A stretch of 64,000 nt of DNA, from contig NZ_BAAAZR010000001.1 in NCBI RefSeq assembly GCF_039537005.1, positions 806,001 through 870,000 of the forward strand, written 5' to 3'. This document shows, in pieces, positions 20,880 through 29,411 of the stretch. The notes beneath the pieces were generated by a model. It was not told the DNA's origin. It searched no databases and saw nothing but the letters and a program-made list of their open reading frames with translations. The position numbers and the translations under genes are program-made. Every line of letters starts with the position of its first letter. The first letter of the stretch is position 1. This DNA comes from Sphaerisporangium flaviroseum (lineage in GTDB: Bacteria; Actinomycetota; Actinomycetes; Streptosporangiales; Streptosporangiaceae).

Positions 20880-21034
20880 CGGTGTCGGGCGGAGTTGGCT
20901 GATGCTCAGCGGGTGGTGTGAGGAGTGCGCGCCGCTGGGGTCGTTCGGATCGTGACGGTGTCGGGCGGAGTTGGCTGATGCTCAGCGGGTGGTGTGAGGA
21001 GTGCGCGCCGCTGGGGTCGTTCGGATCGTGACGG
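20826..21034. repeat. 76-bp tandem repeat containing the gmhB 3' end, about 2.7 copies
   Basis: A 76-bp unit starts at 20826, 20902 and 20978. Copy 1 is the last 18 codons of gmhB plus stop; copies 2 and 3 keep the same reading of 17 residues (MLSGWCEECAPLGSFGS) and stop, each beginning with ATG. A third partial copy runs up to the stop of the converging membrane-protein gene at 21037. Copies 2 and 3 are nearly identical and copy 1 differs at two bases, suggesting recent tandem duplication. Confidence 0.9.
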
Positions 21035-21036
21035 AG

Positions 21037-22329
21037 TCACCGGTCGCGGTGCCGGGTGGCTCTGCGCCGCAGTGCGGCCACGAGGACGGCGAGGCAGACC
21101 AGCGCGCCGGCCGCCGCGGCGATGGTCAGCGAATTGCGGGTGAAGTTCCCATCGTCGGACCGGCGGACATCCGGCGGCACGTAGGGCGACAGCGGCGAGG
21201 GGGCTCCCTCCGCCGTGAAGCTCAGCCGTCGCCAGGTCCCCGCCACATCGCGAACCGCGATCCCGTGGCGCCGGTTCGCCACCACCACGACGTGTCCTTC
21301 CGGTCGTGCGAGCACCGCCAGGGCCGCCGAGTACACCTGGTTGTCGGCCGGATCGAAGGTCTGCCGGATGAGCCGCTGCTCCTCCGCGGAGACCTCCCAG
21401 ACGGTGGTCCAGTTGGTGCCGCCGTCGATGGTCTCCTGTACGCGCAGCGCGGGGGATCCCGCCCGGTAGCAGTGCTCCGGCTCATCGGGCACGCACGCCT
21501 TCTTGCGCGGTGCCGGTTCGTCGAGAGGCGCCGGCCCATTCGCGTCCGCTCCCGCGTCGACCCCTGGCCGGGTGACGCCAGGGGAGCCGCTTCCACCCAT
21601 GTCGGTGTCCCGCATCCATGTGGCGCCGCCATCCCGGCTGACCAGCAAACTGCCGTAGTTGTCACCGTCGACCACGACCAGCCCGCGCTGGATGCCCACC
21701 GCCCGCGCGTCCGGAGCGTACGGGGCCGGGGTGGCCACGACCGCGAACATCGCGACGGGGACCACGATCAGCACTCGTACCGCGTCCGGGTTCGTCGTGG
21801 CCGTGTCCCTCGCGTGCCGCCACACGAGCCAGGCCAGGCCGAGTGCGGGAAGCGCGATGAGGTCGGAAGGATCGGCGAGGACCACCGAGGGTCCGGCGGC
21901 GATCGACCACGCCTGCGAGGCGAGCGAGGCGCCCAGAGCGGTGGACTTCACGAGCGCGAAACCGGCACCCGTCGCCAGCAGTGAGGCCAGGGCGACCGGC
22001 GGTGAGCACGGGTCCACGGCACGGGCGCGGCCGAAGCGCTCGGAGCGGCCGGAGCGGCCGGAGCGGTCCGGGTGGTCGGAGCGGCCGAAGCCGTCCCAGC
22101 CGTCGGGCAGGAACGCCTGGAGGCCGGTGAGCGACCCGATCAGCAGGGCCAGCAGCGGCGGAGCGACCAGCAGGCCGGCCACGTCGCTGAGCTTTCCGGT
22201 GATCGGGCCGGGCCACACGTGTTTGAGAAAATGGTCGTTCAGCAGCAGGACCAGCACGGCCGACACCGTCGCGGGATGCGTCAGCCAGGCCAGGGCCGGT
22301 TTCCAGTTCGCTAGGCGTGCTCGGCGCAT
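21037..22329 (-). CDS. Membrane protein with BNR-like sialidase/photosystem-type repeat, unknown function
   Basis: Not assigned to a characterised family. About 430 aa. Hydrophobic helices in the first half (SAVLVLLLNDHFLKHVWPG, GLLVAPPLLALLIG, LASLLATGAGFALV, LIALPALGLAWLVW, VLIVVPVAMFAVV), then an extracytoplasmic region with two BNR-like motifs (LLVSRDGGATWMRD and ETIDGGTNWTTVWE), and a last TM helix near the C-terminus with a basic tail. The BNR motifs suggest a small beta-propeller-like sensor or adhesion domain outside the cell. A GTG at 22365 would add 12 residues. A charged stretch of GRS/R-type repeats at about 85-110 comes from a GC microrepeat. Confidence 0.6.
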   Translation of the reverse strand: MRRARLANWKPALAWLTHPATVSAVLVLLLNDHFLKHVWPGPITGKLSDVAGLLVAPPLLALLIGSLTGLQAFLPDGWDGFGRSDHPDRSGRSGRSERFGRARAVDPCSPPVALASLLATGAGFALVKSTALGASLASQAWSIAAGPSVVLADPSDLIALPALGLAWLVWRHARDTATTNPDAVRVLIVVPVAMFAVVATPAPYAPDARAVGIQRGLVVVDGDNYGSLLVSRDGGATWMRDTDMGGSGSPGVTRPGVDAGADANGPAPLDEPAPRKKACVPDEPEHCYRAGSPALRVQETIDGGTNWTTVWEVSAEEQRLIRQTFDPADNQVYSAALAVLARPEGHVVVVANRRHGIAVRDVAGTWRRLSFTAEGAPSPLSPYVPPDVRRSDDGNFTRNSLTIAAAAGALVCLAVLVAALRRRATRHRDR

Positions 22330-22411
22330 ACCACTTTCGATGCTCCGTACGGCACGCGTGTTCACGGTGGAGGCGGTTCGCGCTCTATTCGTGACCTCCG
22401 GCCGTGGGAGA

Positions 22412-22801
22412 TCAGGACACCGGCTCGCTGCGGCGCCGCCTGACCAACGTGGAGAGGACGAACCATGGCACTGCCGCCGCTGCGGTGATCGCCAAGCAGA
22501 TGATCAGAGAAAGCGGGGTGAGGTAGGCGAGCGCGAAGAACAGGAGAGGGGGCATGATGATGCTGTCGAGAACCGGGTGCGCCTTGGACCAGGCGGACAC
22601 CCGATCCAGGGCCAGCCCTGCGACCGCGAGGGATCCGTACACGACGCCCGCGAGAACACCGAGCACGATGCCGCGCTTCTCCGTGATCGCGAAAGCCAGC
22701 AGCACCGCGATGGGGAACAGGAGCAGGCTGACCCAGGTCGGTGGCCTGCGCCAGTTGTACGTCTTCAGCGCGGCACCCGAAGGGCGATCTGACTCGGTCA
22801 T
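22412..22801 (-). CDS. Small four-helix membrane protein, unknown function
   Basis: 129-aa protein with four predicted membrane segments (WVSLLLFPIAVLLAFAI; IVLGVLAGVVYGSLAVAGLAL; MPPLLFFALAYLTPLSLIICLAI; AAVPWFVLSTLV) and basic ends. ATG 22801 follows AAGGGGAA at a good distance, which rules out the longer reading up to 23194. No family was recognised. It may be co-transcribed with the membrane protein downstream. Confidence 0.65.
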   Translation of the reverse strand: MTESDRPSGAALKTYNWRRPPTWVSLLLFPIAVLLAFAITEKRGIVLGVLAGVVYGSLAVAGLALDRVSAWSKAHPVLDSIIMPPLLFFALAYLTPLSLIICLAITAAAAVPWFVLSTLVRRRRSEPVS

Positions 22802-23208
22802 GTGAATTCCCCTTAACGCGTTCTCCAATGGCCGCACGCAACGACCCCCTGCCCGCCACCCGAACAGTCGTCGCCGTCCTTGTACTCGCCCATTGGTACA
22901 ACGCCCCGCTTGCAGACTGCTTACACCCAGGACGGTGGACGGTCGACAACGCGGGACGTGGTGATCGTCTGGCGTTTCAGCGTGGTCGTTTGATGGAGGT
23001 GGCGAGTGGGGGTGGGGGTGTTGGGCCCACCCGGCACCCGTTTGATTGGGGTACCCGTGTGTTGCCCGCCCAGGTGTTATCGGCTTTCTCCTGAGCGGGT
23101 GGGGGTGTTCCGTCTTCGCGGGAGGGGTGGTGTTCCTCCTGAGTGGGTGGGTGGTGTTCCTCCCGTGCGGGAGGGTGGTGATCGTTCTCAGCATGGTTCC
23201 GTGTCGTG
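22802..23208. other. Gene-free gap with a REP-like element
   Basis: 407 bp between the small membrane protein and the GH146 gene. It holds the promoter side of the small membrane gene, a REP-like copy at 23023-23076 and a G-rich stretch of GGGTGGTGTTCC-type repeats at 23090-23180. No convincing gene: the plus-strand reading frames here are repeats with unusual composition. Confidence 0.5.
23023..23076 (+). repeat. REP-like dispersed element, copy A
   Basis: Contains the family core CCGGCACCCGTTTGATTGGG followed by GTACCCGTGTGTTGCCCGCCC. The same block occurs at 39923, 41540, 59217, 59525, 59739 and 60132. Confidence 0.8.
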
Positions 23209-25710
23209 TTATAGGCCGGTGGTGTGGAGGGTGGAGATTTCGGGGGCGGTCAGGGGGCGGGTGTAGAGGCGGAGGGAGTCGATCGCGCCGTCGAGGTAGG
23301 GGTCGCCGCTGTACTGGGAGCGGCCGATCCAGTTCTGGGTGGTGACGCCGAGGTCGGCGGGGCGTAGCGTCATCGCGCCGTTGCGCGCCACCTCGGCCCC
23401 GTTGACGTAGAGCACGCCGAGGTTGCCGGTGCCGGTCACGGCCAGGTGGGTCCAGGTGCCGGCGGTGAGCGCCGTCGGGCTCTCGATGCGCTGTTCACTG
23501 CCGGAGCCGCCGGTGGTGATGGCGAACCGGGTGGTTCCCGTGCCGCTGCGCGGGGTCAGGAAGAGGTTGGCCGTGGGACCGGTACCGAGGTCGAAGACGC
23601 GCGACCAGGCGGTGATCGTGTCCAGCCGGACCCAGAGCGCGATGGAGAAGGCCGTCGCGCCGGCGAGGATGCCGGTGGGCAGCGAAACGTACTGGGCGTC
23701 GCCGCTGAGGTCGACGGCGTTGCCGGTTCGTCCGGTGGTCCAGGTGGCGCCGCCGACGAGGGTGGCGGTGCGACCGTTGCCGGTGGCGTCGGCGGCCGTG
23801 GTGCCGGTGGTCTCGTCGAAGCCGTAGTGGGCCACGAAGGCCGGCAACGGCGCGGAGGGGACGTTCCAGTAGACGGTATAGCGTTCTCCGTGCATCTGGT
23901 AGAACGGGCGCAAGGTCACAGGCCCGGTGCCGGCCGTCGCCGTGTACCGGAGCGGTGTGGTGGTGGCCGCCAGCGTCGCGGGGTTCAGGGTCGGCAGGCT
24001 GCTCAGGTTGGTGCTGCCGTAGCCGCCCGCGAGCACGATCGGGCCGACCATGACCGCCTGCACCGCGGCACTGTCCGGTGCGGGCTCGCGGACCAGCGGC
24101 ATGGGCAGGCTGACGTCGATCACGTCCCCGTTGTTCCAGGTGCCGGTGAGCGTGGCGTAGGTGCCCGGGGTGAGGCTGATCTCCCGTGGCGTGCCGTTGA
24201 CGCGAATCTGCGCCCCGGTGGTCCAGGCCGGAATGCGGATCTTGATGGTCGCGGTGGACGAGCCGGTGATGGTCAGCCGGGTCGAAGCGGCTTCCGGGAA
24301 CGTGGTGTCCTGCCGGATGGTGAGCCCGCGTGCCGACCAGGTCAGTACCGAGGCGATGAAAAGGTTCACATAAAGGGTGTCGCCGGAGTGGAAGTAGATG
24401 CTCTCGCCGTACTTGGTGTTGCTTTCCATGCCGGTGCCGTGACAGCAGGAGAAGCTGTTGTAGTCGTTGCTGTAGGTCTTGATGCCGCCGGCGCGCATCG
24501 GCACGTAGTAGCACTGGAAGCCATGCGCGGAGGCGGGGTCCTGTGAGGCGAGGATGTGGTTGTACAACGCCCTCTCGTAGAAGTCCATCCGGTCGGCGCG
24601 GGAGGGATCGGTGAAGAACAGCTGCCGCGAGAGCTTGAGCATGTTGTAGGAGTTGCAGCACTCGCAGGTGGTGTCGGACAGCTCGGAGGCGATGCGGTCG
24701 GGACCCTTGAAGTACTCGCCGTTGGAGTTGCCGCCGATGGCGTAGCTGTGGTGGCGGGTGACGATGTCCCAGAACGCGGTGGCGATGTCGCGGTAGCGGG
24801 TGTTCCCGGTGGCGTGGTACTCGCGGATCGCGCCGATCGCCTTCGGGATCTGGGTGTTGGCGTGGTAGTTGTTCAACGCGTCGGTGCCGGCCGCCAGCGG
24901 GTCGAAGATCTCGGCGTGGTCGAAGTACTGCGCCGTGACGAGATGGCCGGCGTCGCCGGTGAGCTGGTAGAGGTTGGTGAGCACTTCGTTCATCCCGCCG
25001 AACTCGGTGTCGAGCATGTTCTGCCGCTGCGTGTAGCTGAGCCGGTCGTTACGCAGCTTCACCCAGGAGGCCATGCCGAGCAGGACGGTGAGGGCTTGGG
25101 CGTTGCCGGTGAGCAGGTGCGCGTCGAGCAACCCTGCCATGATCTTGTGGAGGGTGTAGTAGGGCGCCCAGACCGCCTGGCGGGCCTCGACCCGGTCGAT
25201 GAAGCTCTCCGGGAACGCCGACAGGTACCCGGCGTTGAACCCGGCGGCGGTGGCGCGGGCCTGGCACTTGGCCAGTTCCGCCACCAGGTGGTCGCTTTTG
25301 GCCTTGAAGGACGCGGTGCCGGTGGCGAGGTACGCCTGCGACAGTGCGGAGAGCACGTGCCCGGTGGAGTGTCCGCGTAGTTCGGTGCTGGGCGACTCCC
25401 AGCCGCCGCAGGCGGTGGCGCTGGAGCCGAGTCCGACGTTGAGCCGGAAGGTGTGCAACAGGCGGTCCGCGTCCAGGAATGACAGGTAGCCGTGCGTGCG
25501 CGCCGTGTTCGCCGCGAACGGGCCGCTGAGCAGGCGTACCGCGTTGAGGGGGAAGGGGAAGACCGACACCCCGACGTCGGCACGGGCGGCGGCCGCGGTG
25601 GACAGGGTGGACACGCCGGACAGGCCGGCGCCCGCGGTGCCGGCGAGGGCGAGCCCGGCCGCACCGGCCCGCAGGATCGCTCTGCGGGAAAGGGCGGGTG
25701 ATTCTGGCAT
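23209..25710 (-). CDS. Secreted beta-L-arabinofuranosidase (GH146/GH127) with C-terminal LamG domain
   Basis: 833-aa exported enzyme. Tat-like leader SRRAILRAGAAGLALAG, then the DUF1680/GH127-146 (alpha/alpha)6 catalytic domain (about 48-560) with the zinc/nucleophile cysteine sites: E350 and C352 in CECCNSYNMLKL and the C422-C423 pair in FSCCHGTGMES. This layout is that of GH146, which removes beta-L-arabinofuranose from arabinan side chains. A beta-sandwich part follows, then a LamG/concanavalin-like module (about 640-833, FVAHYGFDETTGTTAADATG). GAGGTGAG before ATG 25710 fixes the start. It lies 83 bp behind the next gene and is probably its operon partner. Confidence 0.9.
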   Translation of the reverse strand: MPESPALSRRAILRAGAAGLALAGTAGAGLSGVSTLSTAAAARADVGVSVFPFPLNAVRLLSGPFAANTARTHGYLSFLDADRLLHTFRLNVGLGSSATACGGWESPSTELRGHSTGHVLSALSQAYLATGTASFKAKSDHLVAELAKCQARATAAGFNAGYLSAFPESFIDRVEARQAVWAPYYTLHKIMAGLLDAHLLTGNAQALTVLLGMASWVKLRNDRLSYTQRQNMLDTEFGGMNEVLTNLYQLTGDAGHLVTAQYFDHAEIFDPLAAGTDALNNYHANTQIPKAIGAIREYHATGNTRYRDIATAFWDIVTRHHSYAIGGNSNGEYFKGPDRIASELSDTTCECCNSYNMLKLSRQLFFTDPSRADRMDFYERALYNHILASQDPASAHGFQCYYVPMRAGGIKTYSNDYNSFSCCHGTGMESNTKYGESIYFHSGDTLYVNLFIASVLTWSARGLTIRQDTTFPEAASTRLTITGSSTATIKIRIPAWTTGAQIRVNGTPREISLTPGTYATLTGTWNNGDVIDVSLPMPLVREPAPDSAAVQAVMVGPIVLAGGYGSTNLSSLPTLNPATLAATTTPLRYTATAGTGPVTLRPFYQMHGERYTVYWNVPSAPLPAFVAHYGFDETTGTTAADATGNGRTATLVGGATWTTGRTGNAVDLSGDAQYVSLPTGILAGATAFSIALWVRLDTITAWSRVFDLGTGPTANLFLTPRSGTGTTRFAITTGGSGSEQRIESPTALTAGTWTHLAVTGTGNLGVLYVNGAEVARNGAMTLRPADLGVTTQNWIGRSQYSGDPYLDGAIDSLRLYTRPLTAPEISTLHTTGL

Positions 25711-25793
25711 GGCTGTCTCACCTCGGTGAAGAAGGGACGCGGATGGGGTGGCGGAGGAGGCTCGTGGCCTCCTCCGCCACGCGGCGGAAGCCG

Positions 25794-28700
25794 CTACGAG
25801 CCGTACGCCTTGACCTCGAGCAGCCCGACGGAGAAGCCGGTGGCACTCTGCAGCAGCACCCGTAGCCGGGTGGTGCTCACGGCGGTGAAGGTGACGGAGT
25901 TGTACTGGTTGCCGGCGACGGGATAGCCGCCGGCGCCGGGGACGTCCACATAGGCGCTCCCGTTCCAGTACTGCAACTTCCACGATGCGGGCAGGTCGAT
26001 GCCCTCGTCATCGTCGAAGAAGTAGACCTGTGCCCTGTTGAGCGACACCGCCGACGGCCAGGTCAGCTCTCCCCACTGCTCGCCCTGGTCGGGCCAGGTG
26101 CCCCAGCGCGGGTTGACCGTGTCGTTGGAGGAGGGCGGGTCGATGCCGTCGTTGAGGGCGGCGACCGACTCCCAGTCCGAGGTGGAGGAGGCGGAGGGCG
26201 TCGCCGTCAGCGCCAGGTTCGAGTCGACCGGTGGGTTGGTCCCACCGCGGTTGTAGATCTTGATTTCGGTGAGGCCGCTCTTGGCGCCGGAGGCATTGGT
26301 CATCAGCACCCTGACCCGTTGTGCGGTGATCGGAGTGAATCGGACCAGGTTGTAGTTGCCACGCGGAGTGCTCGGCGTCTTCACCTGGGCGGCGGCGTTG
26401 GTCCAGGTGCTGCCGTTGAGGTACTGGATCTGGTAGGCCGACGGCGGCCGGTAGGTGGCACTGGCCGGACGGCTGTCCTTGAAGTAGAGCCGGACCTCGT
26501 CGAGTGTCCTTGCGGTGCCGAAGTTCACCTCGTACCAGTCCTGGGCGTTGGGTGAGCCGCCCGCGCCCCAGTAGGGCTCGTTGATGGGATACCCGTCGAC
26601 GGCGGAGGCGGTGGTGGTGCCGGAGCCGGTGTGGGAGGCCGACACGGTGGCGCCCTGGGCGAGGTTGGTCAGGTTGGCGGTGAGATCGACCCCGGCCTTG
26701 GCGAGCGCGTCGACCACCCGCGAGTCGGACTGGACGACCTGCTGCGGCGCCTGCAGCCCGGGGACGGCGGTGTTGTAGGCGACGGTGCCGGTGGCGCCGG
26801 TGAAGGTGATCGCGCCGGTGGCCGGGTCCCAGATGAACGGCACGAGCTGGTTGACGGTCGCGACGCGGCTGCCGTTGATGAAGATGGAGTATCCCTGGGG
26901 GACGCCGCTGTACCTGACGACGCCGTCTGCGGGGTCGTCCCAGATGACGGACAGGTCGGCGTTGCGGTAGCGGATGTTGTTCACCGCGAAGTTGGGCCAT
27001 CCGATGTTGATCGGTGAGAGCTCCACCTTGTTGTCGTTGCGGGGACGTAGCCCGGCCACGTCCTCGATCAGCGTCCAGTTGGAGCTGCCGAGGATGTTGT
27101 GGTGGATCCAGGATCGGTAGGTGATGGACGAGCCGTTCCAGTTCGCCCAGAACTCGTTGGCGTCGGGCCACTGCGTGTTGCCGCCGACGTACTGCGCCCA
27201 GGTGTTCCAGTAGAGAAGCTTCTTGTAGTCCTCGGTGGTGATGTAGGTGCTGGGGTAGTTGCGAAGGACCGAGGAGAAGAGCCGGAACTGCACGGTGGAG
27301 TTGATGGTGGAGAAGTTGTTGCTGCCGGGGTTGCCCGCCGCCGCGGCGGCCGCCTTGTCCCTCTGGTTGGCGGTGTAGAAGGGGAAGACCGGGTACTCGG
27401 CCGGGTCGGTGAACAGCCGCAGCGCCTCGCGGTAGGTGGCGGTGTTGGGCATCAGCCCGACCGCGTACGGGTAGAAGTTGTTGATCTCCTTCCACGGGAC
27501 GAGGGCGTTGGTGGCCACGTGCCGGTGTTGCAGCACCCGCGCGGTGGGGTTCCACAGCACGTTGACGACGGCGTTCTGCACGCGGGTGGCGAGCGTGCGC
27601 ATCTCGGCCGCCTTGGTGGTGTTGCCGATCGCGTCGTAGGCCTGCGCGGCGGCGCGGGCTCCGCTGTAGATGTAGGCGGACTCGGTGCGGTCGAGGTTGC
27701 CGCTGCGCCAGTGGAACGAGACCGCGTCGGCGTCGTTCCCGGTCAGGGCGCCCCAGTCGTACTCGATCAGGCCGTTGTTGTCGCGGTCGTAGAAGCTGAG
27801 CTGGCCCTTGGCGTCACCCTCGGCGTACTTGGCCAGGTTCGCCGCGATGGCCGGTTGGCCGCCGTGGATCTGGTAGCTGCGCCAGGCCGCCTCGCCGATG
27901 TACTGGGTGTAGCTGTTGGACCAGTTGGCCGGGTCTCCGGGGTTGTCCAGGAACCGGCCGCCCTTGGAGATCTGCCCGACCGAGAGCCAGTCACCGTAGG
28001 CGTACAGCGGAGTGCGCAGGTACTTCAGGTCGTCGATGTGCATCGGCTGGGTGAGCGCGATGGCGTTGTTGTAGCCCAGCGCGCCCTCCACCGAGGTGGG
28101 GAACTGGTAGGTCTGCCCAGGGATGTTGGCGTCCAGGTTGTTGAACCGCATCAGCCACCATCGGTAGTAGTAGTTCTTCTTGATGGCCGGCTCGGGGGAG
28201 TCGAAGTACGGGATGTTCTGCGCCCACCACAGGTTGTAGGCCCGCACATGCGTCGCGAACGCGGTGGCGTTGGAGTAGTCCTTGTAGGCGTTGTACTCGC
28301 TCAGCGACTCGGGGAGCTCGCTGGTGACGAAGCCCATCACCACCTTGGCGGTGACGGTGGCGCCGGCGGCGATGGTGGCGGAGCGGTTGAGCCCGCCGCT
28401 GGTGGCGGTGAATCCGTCGCCTGACAGGCGCGGGGAGAGGGTGGTGAGGTTGTTGAACGAGTTGACGGTGCCGGTCAGCTCGTTGCCGCTGCCGGAGGTG
28501 GCGTACGGCGAGGTGGCCCGCAGTTGCAGGGTGGTGGCCGCGGTCCCGGTGTTGGTGATCGCGAGGTTGGTCACGGCGACGTTGTTCTGGGTGATGAACT
28601 TGGTCTGCTCGATCCGGATGCCGCCACCGGTGTGCACGCTCTTGAAGTGGCTGGGCGCCTGCCAGCGCTGACTCACCTGCTCGGTGAAGGTCCCCGGTGT

Positions 28701-29102
28701 GACCGCCACGGTGAACGCGCTCTGGTTGCTGATGCTCTCGATGTAGGCGACGTTTCCGCCGAAACCGAGCGTGCCGGGGCTGTGGGTCTTCATGAACAGC
28801 GCACGGCCGCGTGTCATCAGGATGCCGCCGTCGGCGTCGGACGGATCGCTGCCGGGACGGCCGAGCAGCCGGTCGATCCAGAAGCTGGTACCGGAACTCT
28901 CGGCGTTGTAGATGGCCTGCATCATGTTGCCGGTGCTGTAGCCGACCGGTGGCGCGGGGACGGCGGGACCGGAGAAGGCGGGGTACCCGATGGTCTGATC
29001 CGCGGATGCGTCACTTCCGATGTTCATGAACGCGCTGGTGATCAGGCACAGCACCGCGGCTACGGTCAATGATCTCGGTCTGAGGCGGGCGAACGTCGGC
29101 AT
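25794..29102 (-). CDS. Large secreted (alpha/alpha)6-type glycosidase with two discoidin-like modules
   Basis: 1102-aa protein with signal peptide (1 to about 35, ending SDASA). An N-terminal beta-sandwich (about 40-270) and a long region rich in aromatic residues (about 280-700, with YYYRWWLMRFNNLD, GYNNAIALTQPMH, DNNGLIEYDWGA and WKEINNFYPYAVGLMP) look like the (alpha/alpha)6 barrel of GH63/MGH1-like glycosidases. Then come an F5/8C-like module (about 805-945) and the C-terminal module (about 960-1102) shared with two other proteins here. Catalytic acids cannot be named safely; substrate is unknown but the operon points to an arabinose- or rhamnose-containing pectic glycan. AAGGA precedes ATG 29102. 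Confidence 0.8.
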   Translation of the reverse strand: MPTFARLRPRSLTVAAVLCLITSAFMNIGSDASADQTIGYPAFSGPAVPAPPVGYSTGNMMQAIYNAESSGTSFWIDRLLGRPGSDPSDADGGILMTRGRALFMKTHSPGTLGFGGNVAYIESISNQSAFTVAVTPGTFTEQVSQRWQAPSHFKSVHTGGGIRIEQTKFITQNNVAVTNLAITNTGTAATTLQLRATSPYATSGSGNELTGTVNSFNNLTTLSPRLSGDGFTATSGGLNRSATIAAGATVTAKVVMGFVTSELPESLSEYNAYKDYSNATAFATHVRAYNLWWAQNIPYFDSPEPAIKKNYYYRWWLMRFNNLDANIPGQTYQFPTSVEGALGYNNAIALTQPMHIDDLKYLRTPLYAYGDWLSVGQISKGGRFLDNPGDPANWSNSYTQYIGEAAWRSYQIHGGQPAIAANLAKYAEGDAKGQLSFYDRDNNGLIEYDWGALTGNDADAVSFHWRSGNLDRTESAYIYSGARAAAQAYDAIGNTTKAAEMRTLATRVQNAVVNVLWNPTARVLQHRHVATNALVPWKEINNFYPYAVGLMPNTATYREALRLFTDPAEYPVFPFYTANQRDKAAAAAAGNPGSNNFSTINSTVQFRLFSSVLRNYPSTYITTEDYKKLLYWNTWAQYVGGNTQWPDANEFWANWNGSSITYRSWIHHNILGSSNWTLIEDVAGLRPRNDNKVELSPINIGWPNFAVNNIRYRNADLSVIWDDPADGVVRYSGVPQGYSIFINGSRVATVNQLVPFIWDPATGAITFTGATGTVAYNTAVPGLQAPQQVVQSDSRVVDALAKAGVDLTANLTNLAQGATVSASHTGSGTTTASAVDGYPINEPYWGAGGSPNAQDWYEVNFGTARTLDEVRLYFKDSRPASATYRPPSAYQIQYLNGSTWTNAAAQVKTPSTPRGNYNLVRFTPITAQRVRVLMTNASGAKSGLTEIKIYNRGGTNPPVDSNLALTATPSASSTSDWESVAALNDGIDPPSSNDTVNPRWGTWPDQGEQWGELTWPSAVSLNRAQVYFFDDDEGIDLPASWKLQYWNGSAYVDVPGAGGYPVAGNQYNSVTFTAVSTTRLRVLLQSATGFSVGLLEVKAYGS

Positions 29103-29212
29103 TACGTCACGTCCTTGGGGGGTGTGCGGATGGAGGTCTGGCGGAGGTCGGAGGCGGGGACCGTTCGATGGCCTGGCGCGGTCGGATGCCGCGTCTCAGT
29201 TCACAATCAACT

Positions 29213-29228
29213 CCGAAAAGGCTTTCGG
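29213..29228. promoter_or_regulatory. Operator-like palindrome 1 (candidate LacI site)
   Basis: CCGAAAAGGCTTTCGG: arms CCGAAA and TTTCGG with a 4-bp centre, 111 bp before the (alpha/alpha)6 gene start. Aligns without gaps with four other sites at 29343, 34167, 34279 and 35337 (complement). Confidence 0.55.
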
Positions 29229-29342
29229 CAACGTTAAGTTTCAGTAACGTGGGATCCGAGTACGGCCATTGATCGCCGGAACCACCCGACATAAGCTCAG
29301 GACCTGCGCGTGCTCAGCACCTACGGGCACCACGAAATTCTC

Positions 29343-29356
29343 TGAAAGGATTTCGG
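29343..29356. promoter_or_regulatory. Operator-like palindrome 2 (candidate LacI site)
   Basis: TGAAAGGATTTCGG, same core AAAGGNTTTC. It lies 56 bp beyond the GH127 stop, inside the long leader region of the next operon. Confidence 0.45.
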
Positions 29357-29411
29357 TGAGCCGACGTCGTTCTGAAACGGTGACCATCAGCGACGTCGCC
29401 GGACACGACGC

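Larger units (their letters stand above)
29103..29411. promoter_or_regulatory. Promoter region with two operator-like sites
   Basis: 309-bp gap before the (alpha/alpha)6 gene, lower in GC than its surroundings. It holds two AAAGGNTTTC-core palindromes (29215-29228 and 29343-29356) and, between 29231 and 29249, an ACGTTA/TAACGT inverted repeat. The gene that should be driven from here runs leftward from 29102. Confidence 0.5.

Noticed and set aside
22802..23194. Long N-terminal extension of the small membrane protein, and plus-strand frames at 23006-23345
   Set aside because: The extension reads through low-complexity and REP-like DNA; ATG 22801 has its own ribosome site.
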